Below are positions 33,652 through 42,946 of a stretch of DNA of 64,000 nucleotides, piece by piece. This DNA is from Peribacillus simplex NBRC 15720 = DSM 1321 (GTDB lineage: Bacteria > Bacillota > Bacilli > Bacillales > DSM-1321). A program made the position numbers and the translations under genes. Location: the NCBI RefSeq assembly GCF_002243645.1, contig NZ_CP017704.1, positions 783,501-847,500 on the forward strand, read 5' to 3'. The notes beneath the pieces are model-generated. The model saw only the letters and a program-made list of their open reading frames with translations, was not told the DNA's origin and did no database searches. Each line of letters begins with the position of its first letter. The first letter of the stretch is position 1.

Positions 33652-34260
33652 ATGACATGGGAAGTATTAAGCTTAATAGGTACGATTGCATTCGCTATTA
33701 GCGGGACCATCATCGCCATGGAAGAAGAGTATGATATTTTAGGAGTTTATATTTTAGGAATCATAACCGCCTTTGGGGGAGGGGCAATCCGTAATCTGCT
33801 GATCGGTGTCCCCGTTTCAGCGTTATGGGATCAAAGTTTCTACTTTGTCATCGCTTTAGTATCCATCACCATCGTTTTCGTTTTTCCTACAAACCTTTCA
33901 AAGCACTGGGACAGATGGGGAAACTTCAGTGATGCCATTGGCCTTTCAGCCTTTGCCATCCAAGGGGCTATGTATGCCGTGGAACTTAATCATCCAATAA
34001 GCGCCATCATTGTATCAGCTGCATTAACTGGATGCGGCGGCGGGATAATCCGTGACGTGCTGGCCGGAAGAAAGCCATTGGTCTTCAGAAAAGAAATCTA
34101 TGTAGTATGGGCCATCATTGCAGGCTTGGCTTTAGGCAGTGGTGTATTATCCCAGTCATGGCAGCTTTATTCGCTCTTTGCCGTCATCACGATATTGCGA
34201 GTCCTTTCTTACACCAATAATTGGCATCTTCCTAATAAAAAATGGGTGCCTAAAACATAA
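33652..34260 (+). CDS. TRIC-type cation channel family protein
   Basis: This 202-residue membrane protein has seven hydrophobic helices built from two UPF0126 repeats. Each repeat carries a glycine triplet motif: FGGGAIRNLLIGVPV and CGGGIIRDVLAGRKPLV. Prokaryotic TRIC homologues form trimeric K+-permeable channels. The gene is transcribed against hflX and spoVK and shares a bidirectional terminator with spoVK. Confidence 0.9.
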   Translation: MTWEVLSLIGTIAFAISGTIIAMEEEYDILGVYILGIITAFGGGAIRNLLIGVPVSALWDQSFYFVIALVSITIVFVFPTNLSKHWDRWGNFSDAIGLSAFAIQGAMYAVELNHPISAIIVSAALTGCGGGIIRDVLAGRKPLVFRKEIYVVWAIIAGLALGSGVLSQSWQLYSLFAVITILRVLSYTNNWHLPNKKWVPKT

Positions 34261-34265
34261 ATTTG

Positions 34266-34292
34266 AAAAGCCCGCCATCTTGGTGGGCTTTT
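34266..34292. terminator. Bidirectional terminator (TRIC / spoVK)
   Basis: AAAAGCCCGCCA pairs with TGGTGGGCTTTT with one G-U. A and T runs on both sides serve the convergent genes. Confidence 0.85.
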
Positions 34293-34297
34293 CCATG

Positions 34298-35263
34298 TCA
34301 TTCTTTCTCATCATCCTCGAAAATCAAATCTTGGCTGGTAAGCGTCAGTAAATCGGATTTTTCAAACGAATCCTCCAGTAAAAGCCGCATTGCCTGCGCC
34401 CTAATCGACTTTTCAAGTACATTTCGTATATAGCGTCCGTTAGAAAATGAAATAGGCCCCCGGAATGAACGTAATATGATTAGATGTTCTTTTAATTTCC
34501 TTTCGGCATCCCGATTCATTAGATACTCCTTTTCCTGTAGCATCAGATCGGCTATTTCCATTAACTGTTCAATCGTATAATCCGGAAAATCAATAACAAG
34601 CGGGAACCTGGAATGAAGGCCAGGATTTAGGCTGAGGAAATAATCCATTTCCCTCGAATATCCAGCAAGGATCAAAATGAATTCGTGCTGCCGATCCTCC
34701 ATATGCTTGACAAGAGTATCTATGGCTTCTTTTCCAAAATCCTTTTCGCCGCCTCTTCCCAAGGAATAGGCTTCATCAATAAATAAGATCCCGCCAATGG
34801 CCTTTTTAATTAAATCCCTTGTTTTTTGGGCAGTATGACCAATGTATTCCCCGACCAAATCCGCCCTCTCCGCTTCAATTAAATGCCCTTTCGAAAGTAC
34901 ATTCATTTTTTGAAACAACTTACCGATTAAACGTGCAACCGTTGTTTTCCCTGTTCCGGGATTTCCTTTAAACATCATATGCAGCGCTTGCCTGCCAGTC
35001 TTCAGCCCCTTTGCCTCACGTTGTTTATTGATGTAAATCCAGGCATATATCTCTTTTATCATCCGTTTCATTTCTTCCATTCCGACCAGCGATTTCAACT
35101 CATCTTCAATCTCTTTCAATGCCACATGCTGGTGGGGGATTTCCTGCACCAAAATTTCTTTTATCGGCAGATCCTTTTGTAGCGCTTTTCTATTTTCCGC
35201 ATTAAACACAATATTGATTTGCCCGTTATTTTTCATACGGATCGGTTGTTCCAATGCATTCAC
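34298..35263 (-). CDS. spoVK: Stage V sporulation AAA ATPase SpoVK
   Basis: This 321-residue CbxX/CfxQ-type AAA+ protein has Walker A MFKGNPGTGKTTVARLIG (about 102), Walker B GGILFIDEAYSLGRGG and sensor LILAGYSREMDYFLSLNPGL. The N-terminal LKSLVGMEEMKRMIKEIYAW region is typical of SpoVK. It is produced in the mother cell and needed for spore maturation (stage V) in B. subtilis. The synteny hfq - spoVK - hflX is conserved. Confidence 0.95.
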   Translation of the reverse strand: MNALEQPIRMKNNGQINIVFNAENRKALQKDLPIKEILVQEIPHQHVALKEIEDELKSLVGMEEMKRMIKEIYAWIYINKQREAKGLKTGRQALHMMFKGNPGTGKTTVARLIGKLFQKMNVLSKGHLIEAERADLVGEYIGHTAQKTRDLIKKAIGGILFIDEAYSLGRGGEKDFGKEAIDTLVKHMEDRQHEFILILAGYSREMDYFLSLNPGLHSRFPLVIDFPDYTIEQLMEIADLMLQEKEYLMNRDAERKLKEHLIILRSFRGPISFSNGRYIRNVLEKSIRAQAMRLLLEDSFEKSDLLTLTSQDLIFEDDEKE

Positions 35264-35644
35264 CTCTCCATCTTGGACCCTAACTCTAACACCACAATTT
35301 TCGATTTATGATGGTCATAGGCATATGCTGCATAGCCAAAACAAACCCATCGGAAAATTCGTTTATTTCTTTTCATGATTAAGCCTAATTCCCTTCTTGA
35401 AAAGCGACTTATTCTGACAGGATTTTTTCCTTGGAGGATTTGTTACGACAAACTCCATTCCCGTTCACCAATTTATATGGGTTAATGTCATTTCCTGCGG
35501 TTTCCCGGAAAATAATCCGTCCCTAAATATATATTCAAAACAGGTACGTAAAATTATCGATTCTTAGAAAAAGAACAGAGAAGTGCATGCAAAAAAAAAC
35601 AGGTCGCTATAAGCTAAACCTGTTTTTTACATTCATATATATGA
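35264..35644. other. spoVK upstream region and hfq terminator
   Basis: No gene is seen. The spoVK promoter should lie here; I cannot assign a clear sigma-E or sigma-K pair. The hairpin at 35592-35628 is listed separately. Confidence 0.35.
35592..35628 (-). terminator. Terminator of miaA-hfq
   Basis: AAAAACAGGT pairs with ACCTGTTTTT; on the minus strand a long T run follows. It lies just after the hfq stop codon. Confidence 0.8.
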
Positions 35645-35878
35645 TTATTCCTTCACTTCGTAATCAATCTGAACATTACGTTGTGGAGCAAATGTAGAGA
35701 TCGCATGTTTATAGACTAATTGCTGTTTGCCCTCTGATTCAAATAAAACGGTAAAATTATCGAACCCTTTCACTTGTCCTCTAATCTGAAACCCGTTTAA
35801 TAAAAATACCGTCACATACGTACCATCTTTACGTAATTGATTAAGAAACTGATCTTGAATATTTACTGATTGTTTCAT
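35645..35878 (-). CDS. hfq: RNA chaperone Hfq
   Basis: This 77-residue Sm-like protein has Sm1 ([26 protein letters not shown]) and the Sm2 signature [12 protein letters not shown]. It forms hexamers that bind sRNA and A-rich mRNA sequences. The short C-terminus is normal for Bacillus. It is three bases after miaA, in one operon. Confidence 0.97.
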   Translation of the reverse strand: MKQSVNIQDQFLNQLRKDGTYVTVFLLNGFQIRGQVKGFDNFTVLFESEGKQQLVYKHAISTFAPQRNVQIDYEVKE

Positions 35879-35881
35879 GTA

Positions 35882-36865
35882 TTAGTCCTCCTCTTTTCTC
35901 TCTAAATTTATGTATTCGCCTTCACTGAAAAGCTTTCCTGCTATAAATCCAGATATTTCATGTATTTTTTTTGGAAAACCCTCGAGATCGGTCATATCAA
36001 ACCAAATTACATCCATTTTATTCCGAAACCAGGTCAATTGCCTTTTTGCATATCGACGGGAGTTTTGCTTTAATGTTTCAACCGCTTCATCCAATGAAGC
36101 CCTTCCGTCAAAAAAATCATAGATTTCTTTATAGCCTATAGCCTGGATCGATTGGCAATCCCTCAAACCTTTTTCATAAAATGACTCCACCTCTTGAATC
36201 AGCCCTTCTTCTACCATTCCATCAACACGTTGATCGATGCGTTGGTATAACTTTTCACGCTCCATTGTCAATCCAATGATGCACGTATCATATTTCAATT
36301 CTGTAGGCTGTTCATTCAGCTGCTCACTCATCGTTTTACCAGTACAATGAAAAATCTCAAGTGCCCTGATCACCCTTCTTACATTATTAGGATGAATCCG
36401 ATTCGCGCTTTCCGGGTCAACGCTGCGTAATTGTTCAAAAACAGGATCAATCCCTAACTCCCTTACCTGTTTTTCGAGGCCCTCTCTATAAACCGGGTCG
36501 GATGGTGCCTCCGAAAATTGATAATCATAAATGACCGATTGTATGTATAATCCTGTTCCACCGACGATAATAGGGAGTTTACCTCTGCTTTGGATATCCT
36601 CGATACAAGCATTAGCCCGCTCCTGGAACTCTGCCGCACTAAATGGTTCATCAGGGTCTTTAATATCAAGTAAATAATGAGGAATTCCTTCTGTTTCTTC
36701 CCGCTTGATTTTTGCAGTCCCAATATCCATCCCCTTATAAACCTGCATGGAGTCTCCGCTAATAATTTCACCATTAAATAACTTTGCCATCTCAATGCTC
36801 ATCTTTGTCTTGCCAACAGCAGTCGGCCCAATGATAACGAGAAGTTTTCCTTTTTGTTGTTTCAC
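35882..36865 (-). CDS. miaA: tRNA dimethylallyltransferase
   Basis: This 327-residue enzyme transfers a dimethylallyl group to A37 of tRNAs reading UNN codons. LLVIIGPTAVGKTKMSIEMA is the P-loop, ISGDSMQVYKGMDIGTAK the tRNA-site motif, PHYLLDIKDPDEPFSAAEF the family signature, and IIVGGTGLYIQSV and RRYAKRQLTWFRN complete it. miaB, which finishes the modification, ends at the right edge of this window. Confidence 0.97.
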   Translation of the reverse strand: MKQQKGKLLVIIGPTAVGKTKMSIEMAKLFNGEIISGDSMQVYKGMDIGTAKIKREETEGIPHYLLDIKDPDEPFSAAEFQERANACIEDIQSRGKLPIIVGGTGLYIQSVIYDYQFSEAPSDPVYREGLEKQVRELGIDPVFEQLRSVDPESANRIHPNNVRRVIRALEIFHCTGKTMSEQLNEQPTELKYDTCIIGLTMEREKLYQRIDQRVDGMVEEGLIQEVESFYEKGLRDCQSIQAIGYKEIYDFFDGRASLDEAVETLKQNSRRYAKRQLTWFRNKMDVIWFDMTDLEGFPKKIHEISGFIAGKLFSEGEYINLERKEED

Positions 36866-37209
36866 AATCTCACTGCCTTAAATGATTTTTTCCCTATCTT
36901 ATCATAATCTCGATGAAAGCAGCTAAACATCAACCCATTATGTCCAATTCAGGTACTTTTATTCAACTTTTTCCCCGTAATAATTGTCATCTTTATATCT
37001 CTTAGATTGTCAGAGTCTAAAATATTGAAAAATACATTTGAAGCTCACAGCTCCATTTGCGACAATGGAGAAAAAACGTGATTTTTAAATCCCCTTCTCA
37101 TTGTAGAAGGGGAATATAATCCCGATAATAGAATCGTAAAAAAAGGTATGATTCCTTCTACATTTGAGGAATCATACCTTTTTATCAATTGTGTTTCCTT
37201 TGGATCAAT
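36866..37209. other. Intergenic with two hairpins
   Basis: No gene is seen. ATTCCCCTTCTAC.. forms a hairpin around 37087-37112, and a long terminator covers 37139-37183. Confidence 0.4.
37139..37183 (-). terminator. Terminator of the sensor kinase gene
   Basis: AAAAAGGTATGATTCCT pairs perfectly with AGGAATCATACCTTTTT around a 9-11 base loop, 27 bases after the kinase stop codon. Confidence 0.85.
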
Positions 37210-38532
37210 TTAGCCAATTTTTCCATTTACGGGTATGACCATCGTAACGGTCGTTTCTTTTTCAGAGGATTGTACATGAATATCTCCATCATATCTGTTC
37301 ACTAAGTCTTTAACGATGAACAATCCTTGTCCGCGAACTTTGCCCTTTTGTGCCTTTTTGGTTGAAAAACCGCTGGCGAATATATTCTCCAGATCTAATT
37401 CTGAAATCATTGGTCCGGTGTTCGTGACCATAAACGTATACTTTTCTTCATCAGCTTTGCAGGCAATATTCATTCGGCGTTCTTGCTCTGACAATTCAAT
37501 TGTTGCTTCAATAGCATTGTCGATAACATTTGATAATAATTTTATCAAATCGATTGTTTTGACCCGATTGAAGGATTCGGTTGAAACATCAATCTCAATA
37601 TCGATGTTATAATTCTGAGCCGAGAGCCTTTTAGTCTCTAACAGGACAGATAAGCCCGGATGAATCACATCCAATTTCATCGATTCAATCGAATGCACTT
37701 CTTTTGAAAGACCGGTTAAATATTCAAGTGCTTTTGCGTTCTCCTCTAATTTAAGCAGTCCATGTATCACCTGAATATGATTGGAAAAATCATGCCTTAA
37801 TGAGCGGACTGAAGCAATGAGCGATTGAAATTCTGATTGATACGTATCTTCCGTATCCCCCACTTCACGTGTCAGTTCCTTTTGATACCATTTTTGAATG
37901 ACAAAAAAGGTAACCAGCAGCATGATAACAAATCCACCATTATAAATAAGAATGGCAATGCTGCTTTTCAATACCTTGCTGTTAATGGCATTAATATCTT
38001 CTACGCTCATATCAATGCCCAAAAAACCAACAATGGTGCCATCTTGATTTTTCATTGGCACTCCCACAGTCAAATACTCGCCATATTCCGGATCTTCTAG
38101 AATCCCGGTAATAAAGCTTTTCCCTTCATACGCCTGTTTGACCTGCTCCGACGGAACAGTACATACACCACCGATAGGAAAATCCCCTTTATGTTCTTTA
38201 GAAAATCCAGTAATCATAGCTTTAGATACTCGCGGATTATCAATCATGATGGTATAAACATATAATGCTCCTATTTTTTCACGGGCATCCTCTAAGTAAG
38301 CTTTTATATCCCTATAATCCCGGCTCTTTACTTGGTTATTAAGAAATCGCTGATAGGCTTCTATATCCATCGAGTCGGCAATAGATCTAGCAGCTACCAA
38401 GTTTTGATTAGCAACAGATTTTTGTACAGAATTTTTAATGCTTAAATATGTTGAAAACATATTTAGAAGAATGAAAACAATCAATAAAAGAATGGTCAAA
38501 TAAAGAAATGCCCTTAACTTTTTATTTTTCAT
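37210..38532 (-). CDS. Orphan sensor histidine kinase (Spo0B-type His box)
   Basis: This 440-residue protein has one N-terminal membrane helix (about 8-30), an extracellular sensor domain of about 150 residues with a PAS/Cache-like end (YLTVGVPMKNQDGTIVGFLGIDMS), a second helix (about 190-213) and a cytoplasmic kinase core. VRSLRHDFSNHIQVIHGLL is the Spo0B/CitA-like phosphoacceptor helix; SNVIDNAIEAT and GQGLFIVKDLVNRYDG are the N and G boxes of the ATPase. No response-regulator gene is next to it, so it may feed a remote regulator or a phosphorelay. The signal is unknown. Confidence 0.82.
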   Translation of the reverse strand: MKNKKLRAFLYLTILLLIVFILLNMFSTYLSIKNSVQKSVANQNLVAARSIADSMDIEAYQRFLNNQVKSRDYRDIKAYLEDAREKIGALYVYTIMIDNPRVSKAMITGFSKEHKGDFPIGGVCTVPSEQVKQAYEGKSFITGILEDPEYGEYLTVGVPMKNQDGTIVGFLGIDMSVEDINAINSKVLKSSIAILIYNGGFVIMLLVTFFVIQKWYQKELTREVGDTEDTYQSEFQSLIASVRSLRHDFSNHIQVIHGLLKLEENAKALEYLTGLSKEVHSIESMKLDVIHPGLSVLLETKRLSAQNYNIDIEIDVSTESFNRVKTIDLIKLLSNVIDNAIEATIELSEQERRMNIACKADEEKYTFMVTNTGPMISELDLENIFASGFSTKKAQKGKVRGQGLFIVKDLVNRYDGDIHVQSSEKETTVTMVIPVNGKIG

Positions 38533-39044
38533 AGGATTAAACTTACCTCATCTCTAGCAGCTAAAAGTTAACGAACCTATTCTGAGTTTACTATATAAAG
38601 GGACAAAGAAATAGAGATAAATCTAATATTCTCTATCATCCCAGGCATATAATACTATAATTAATCAAGTAATTAACAGATCACCCACTAATTTTCAATC
38701 CTTTAACTTTTCATATTTTAATCTACACCAAATCAACTAATAATTATTACCAATAAAACTTTTTATTCCCAAATAGTTAATTATATCAATATAACTTTTT
38801 ATAAGAAAATGAAAAAAATAAAAGAGTTGTGTTCGGTATTTCCGCTTCAAAAAAATAATTTTACCCTTTATATGAAAATATTACAAGAACATAGAGGTTC
38901 CATATGTAAAATCACACCATAATTAATATTTATTGTATTAAATTGCACAAAAATAGCGGACTACTCCTCTTTCAATAGTGCATATTAACTAATTTTTCAT
39001 TAAGGAAAACATCATTTTAACGAGAAGATTTCCTTAATTAAAAA
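38533..39044. other. Long AT-rich intergenic region
   Basis: About 510 bases without a recognisable gene in either strand. A TTAAGGAAA/TTTCCTTAA hairpin lies near 38999-39038, before the permease terminator. Confidence 0.4.
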
Positions 39045-39077
39045 AATGGAATCAGAGCCTGATCCCCTGATTCCATT
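39045..39077 (-). terminator. Terminator of the Bce-type module
   Basis: AATGGAATCAG pairs perfectly with CTGATTCCATT; on the minus strand TTTTTT follows. Confidence 0.85.
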
Positions 39078-39092
39078 TACATATGATAGCTT

Positions 39093-41033
39093 TTATTTAA
39101 TCGAATTAATGACTGCCCGCTCATACATCTTTTTAGTTACTTGATAATATAGCAGTTGAAAAAGAAAATACGTTACGATGACCACAGCCGAATAGACAAA
39201 CAAATTGGATCCCAATAAATTGCTTAATGCCACGTAGGCGACTATGGCATGAATCATCCCTATCAGAAATGGAGCGAAAAAGAGGATACGTATTTCCGCA
39301 CTTAAAATTTGCCGTATTTCTTTTTTTGTCAGTCCCAATCGATGTAGGGCATGAATTTGGATTTTTTTATCTTCTAAATTCGTAAAAACTCGCAGATACA
39401 TCATGCTCCCTTGGACGATAAAGAATAATAAACTGACAAACAAGCCGATAAAAAGAATCAACATGCTTCCCTGTTTCATTTCTTGATAAATCGGAGCTCT
39501 TGTTTGCAGTTGATTATGATCAGGATTATTAGACATTTTTTCGATTTCACTAGATGTTTCCATTGAATCTTCCCAATCTTTAACTTCATACCCTCGTACT
39601 CTTACCATCTCTTTTAAAGGAACATCAGCAGTGATTTCATGATACAGCTTATCATCGACTACCATCAGGGTCGTTGCTGATTTTATGGGTGCGACTATGG
39701 ATTGATTGCGCTGACCGGTCATTGTTACCTGTATGATTTGTTTACCATAGTGAAGATCCTTTTGTTCTCCCTTTTGGACGAATTGAAAGTCCAGTCCTCC
39801 ATAAGGAAAAATGTATAACGCTTCTTTTCCGGATAACTTTGCTGGATCAATTTTTCGCAATGCAGCCGCATCGTTATAATCACATTCCGAGATTAATAAT
39901 GACCTATTTTCATTGGCTTCTCCCGTTCTCATATCAGGTAACATGTGAGTAATCGGCACACCTGTCATATTTACTTCGTAAAGGATCTTGAATCCATCTT
40001 CCTTTAATGTTTTCTCTACTGCGGATGGTTCAATAACGGAATAAATGGAAGCATCATTTTCAACCCAGCCAATTGATTGCGGAATGTTATCCACCCCTTG
40101 CTTTTTTAAATCTGCACTGAACATGAAAAGTGTTCCTGCAGATGTCAAAATCACGGCTGTAATGATCGAGGTCAAAAAGAATAACCTGGAATAGTCCTTA
40201 ATATTAAATATCAGGTTTGTTTGAGTAATTAAATTCGTTCCACCATATAAGCTTTTCTTCTTCCGGTAAAGCCTGCTGCATAGAGCGACAATACTTTGGC
40301 TGAATAGAAAATAGGTGCCGATCAGTACGAAGAATAAAATGGGCATTACTCGAATATAAGAATTGTTCAACGACATCGTGCCTGCCAAATAATAAGAAAT
40401 GCTTAAGCAAACTGCTGATAGTGCAATTAACCACTTTGAAACGAAGGGCGTCTTTTTTGGTTTTTGTTTATCTTTTAGTAAATCGACTACCTCCGCATTT
40501 CCAATGTGGAACAATGAAAGGAGCGATAATAGCTGAAATAGCAAAACGAAACCAACAATGGTATAAATAAAGGCCTCAGGGACAAAGACAAATGATATTG
40601 GTTGCTCTACAGCCAATAACCTAGAAACTGCCATTAAGAATAACTTTGAGAACAACAACCCCAAGCCTACTCCGATCAGGATAGATATGAGGGAAACCAT
40701 CGTTTGCTCCAGGTAAATCAGTTTTCTTAGTTGGGATTTGGACATTCCAAGCAGTGTCAGCAATCCAAACTCTTTTTTTCGCGGCTGAATAAATGCTGCA
40801 TTCGAATAAGCAATAAAGAAAACTGAAAATATGATGATCACGATTTCAGCTGCAATGAGTCCCCTACTAATTAGCTGTCCCCCAGGGATATTCGCATGGA
40901 CCACATCAGGATGAAAGATAAATGATGCGTAAATAAAAAAAATGGAGACGGAAAGGACAATGCTGAAAAAATATGCTAGATAACGTTGTGCATTTCCTTG
41001 GATATTTCTCTTAGCGAGAAGTCGGATGTTCAT
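39093..41033 (-). CDS. BceB-type ABC permease
   Basis: This 646-residue permease has the Bce layout: four N-terminal helices, two helix pairs, a large extracellular domain (about 310-510) between later helices, and three C-terminal FtsX-like helices (SMLILFIGLFVSLLFFIVQG, then RLGLTKKEIRQIL). The first cytoplasmic loop carries FGLLTLLGMSKSQLRKLIY. With the ATPase it removes peptide antibiotics such as bacitracin or lantibiotics from their lipid target and also acts as sensor for the BceS-type kinase. It overlaps the ATPase gene by 23 bases. Confidence 0.93.
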   Translation of the reverse strand: MNIRLLAKRNIQGNAQRYLAYFFSIVLSVSIFFIYASFIFHPDVVHANIPGGQLISRGLIAAEIVIIIFSVFFIAYSNAAFIQPRKKEFGLLTLLGMSKSQLRKLIYLEQTMVSLISILIGVGLGLLFSKLFLMAVSRLLAVEQPISFVFVPEAFIYTIVGFVLLFQLLSLLSLFHIGNAEVVDLLKDKQKPKKTPFVSKWLIALSAVCLSISYYLAGTMSLNNSYIRVMPILFFVLIGTYFLFSQSIVALCSRLYRKKKSLYGGTNLITQTNLIFNIKDYSRLFFLTSIITAVILTSAGTLFMFSADLKKQGVDNIPQSIGWVENDASIYSVIEPSAVEKTLKEDGFKILYEVNMTGVPITHMLPDMRTGEANENRSLLISECDYNDAAALRKIDPAKLSGKEALYIFPYGGLDFQFVQKGEQKDLHYGKQIIQVTMTGQRNQSIVAPIKSATTLMVVDDKLYHEITADVPLKEMVRVRGYEVKDWEDSMETSSEIEKMSNNPDHNQLQTRAPIYQEMKQGSMLILFIGLFVSLLFFIVQGSMMYLRVFTNLEDKKIQIHALHRLGLTKKEIRQILSAEIRILFFAPFLIGMIHAIVAYVALSNLLGSNLFVYSAVVIVTYFLFQLLYYQVTKKMYERAVINSIK

Positions 41034-41787
41034 GATAGACTCCTCCCAAAACGCTTAACGTATCTAAAATCCTTTGATGGAAGCTCTGTCTTTCCCCTCC
41101 GCTGTGAACCTCCGAAAAGAACTTGCCATCCTTTATGAATAGAATCCGGTCACAGAAACTGGCGGCAGTCGGGTCATGAGTGACCATGAGGATTGTTGCT
41201 CCCTTTTTCTCTTGAAGTGTCGTGAGGGTATCCATTACCTGCTTGGCAGATTTGGAATCCAAATTACCAGTAGGTTCATCCGCTAAAATAATGGAAGGTT
41301 CATGAATGATCGCTCTTGCACAAGCTGTTCGTTGCTTCTGACCTCCGGAAATTTCAAAAGTCCGCTTTTCTAATATCCCTTCTATACCAAGAAGGTTCGC
41401 CAATTGGCTTATCCTATTTTCCATTTCCTGCAGTTTATACTGATCTAACGCTAAAGGAAGAAGGATATTTTCGCGAACGGTAAGTGTATCAAGAAGATTG
41501 AAGTCTTGAAATACAAATCCAATTTCCCTCCTGCGAAACAAAGCCAGGTCCTGATTGTTTAATTCATTAGGATTCTGATCATTTAGAATGACTTTACCTG
41601 TGGTGGGTTTATCAATCGTGGCCATTAAGTTAAGCAGAGTGGTTTTCCCGCTGCCTGATGGACCCATCACTCCGACAAATTCCCCTTTCTGTACATTCAT
41701 GGTGAAATTATGTAACGCTTTATGAAATAAATTCCCCTGCTTTTGAAAATAAGTTTTGGATAGTTGTTCCGCTTTTAAAATCGACAT
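41011..41787 (-). CDS. BceA-type ABC ATPase
   Basis: This 258-residue nucleotide-binding subunit has Walker A GPSGSGKTTLLN, Q-loop FQDFNLLDTLTV, signature ISGGQKQRTACARAI, Walker B SIILADEPTGNLDS and the H-loop MVTHDPTAAS. It belongs to the antimicrobial-peptide detoxification (Bce/Psd) group. A BceR-type box lies about 90 bases before its start, so the ABC genes have their own inducible promoter downstream of the two-component genes. Confidence 0.95.
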   Translation of the reverse strand: MSILKAEQLSKTYFQKQGNLFHKALHNFTMNVQKGEFVGVMGPSGSGKTTLLNLMATIDKPTTGKVILNDQNPNELNNQDLALFRRREIGFVFQDFNLLDTLTVRENILLPLALDQYKLQEMENRISQLANLLGIEGILEKRTFEISGGQKQRTACARAIIHEPSIILADEPTGNLDSKSAKQVMDTLTTLQEKKGATILMVTHDPTAASFCDRILFIKDGKFFSEVHSGGERQSFHQRILDTLSVLGGVYHEHPTSR

Positions 41788-41872
41788 CCTGAATACCTCC
41801 CTTTCTTACCGTAAGTATAATGAATAAAGCGGGAGGCTCCCATCGAAGTTTATTACATAATCGTTTAACACC

Positions 41873-41887
41873 CTTACAATTCTGTCA
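41873..41887 (-). promoter_or_regulatory. BceR-type binding site
   Basis: The minus strand reads TGACAGAATTGTAAG, an exact fit to the TNACA-N4-TGTAA pattern known for BceR-like regulators. It overlaps the last codon of the kinase gene, and an A/T-rich -10-like TGTAATAA follows about 20 bases downstream. Confidence 0.65.
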
Positions 41888-42946
41888 CCTTTCATGTAAG
41901 GTATTTATCTTAAAAAGAAATTCCACAGTAGTCCCTTCGGATACAGTCGATTGAATGGTAACGCCATGCCCAAGTCTCTTGACGATTTCCTTCACTAGAT
42001 ATAGTCCCATTCCGGTTGACTCTTGTTGGACTCGCCCGTTCTCTCCAGTAAAAAATGGATCAAACACTCGTTTTACATCATGTGGGGCAATTCCAATTCC
42101 CTGATCTGTTATCCTTAGGAAAATCTCCGACTCTTTTTCAACAAAGTTGAACGTTATGCTGTCATGCTCTTCCTGCCTTGAATACTTCAGTGCATTAAAG
42201 ATCACCTGACTAATGGCGAAGTGGAGCCACTTACGATCCGAATGCACATATAAATTCTCAAGCTCCGTTTCAAGCCTGGGGTATATGAACCGTTTGATGA
42301 ACTGTTTTTTTTCCTCGTTAATCACTTGCTTGACTAGATTAATTAAGTCAACCCGCTCCGATTTTACATCCTCCGAAAAACGCTGCAGCCTTGCTCCATG
42401 CAATATAATTTCCAGCCCTCTGCGAAATCGATCATTTTCTTCTTCTATCTCTTTAAGATAATCCTTCATCGGCTCATTCGAAAATGTCCTTCTGCCTTCT
42501 TGAATCAGTAAGGAAATGACTGAAACAGGTGTCTTCATTTGATGAACCCATTGATGAATCAACAGCTCATATTGCTCCTTCTGTTTGACTTGTTCTTGTA
42601 ATTGTCCAATTGTTTCCTGGTTCATTTGTTGAAAAAGCTCCATCCACAACTTTTGTTCATTTGACAAGGGGTCCCTAAAGGCTTCGACATATTCAAACGA
42701 CAAGCTTGGTTCTTGCTTCATCCTTGCTAATTGATTAAGAAAACGGTAATGCCTTATGTAATCGGCCGCTAAAAATAGAATCATCATAAACAACGCGAGA
42801 ATAATTAAATAGATGATATTTGAAATCGATATGTGATTCCCCGCTTCCAGAACGGCTAATGAATAAGCAATAATAAGCAGGCTTACCAATAGAACGGTAT
42901 AAAATATAAAATAAAGACGGTCTATAATAAAGGATTTTAGCTTCAC
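41885..42946 (-). CDS. BceS-type intramembrane-sensing histidine kinase
   Basis: This 353-residue kinase has two N-terminal helices joined by a loop of only a few residues, the mark of intramembrane-sensing kinases that read the state of their ABC transporter. The phosphoacceptor His is in HQWVHQMKTPVSVISLL. NALKYS, DQGIGIAPHDVKRVFDPFF and GMGLYLVKEIV are the ATPase boxes. It overlaps the regulator gene by four bases. Confidence 0.94.
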   Translation of the reverse strand: MKLKSFIIDRLYFIFYTVLLVSLLIIAYSLAVLEAGNHISISNIIYLIILALFMMILFLAADYIRHYRFLNQLARMKQEPSLSFEYVEAFRDPLSNEQKLWMELFQQMNQETIGQLQEQVKQKEQYELLIHQWVHQMKTPVSVISLLIQEGRRTFSNEPMKDYLKEIEEENDRFRRGLEIILHGARLQRFSEDVKSERVDLINLVKQVINEEKKQFIKRFIYPRLETELENLYVHSDRKWLHFAISQVIFNALKYSRQEEHDSITFNFVEKESEIFLRITDQGIGIAPHDVKRVFDPFFTGENGRVQQESTGMGLYLVKEIVKRLGHGVTIQSTVSEGTTVEFLFKINTLHER

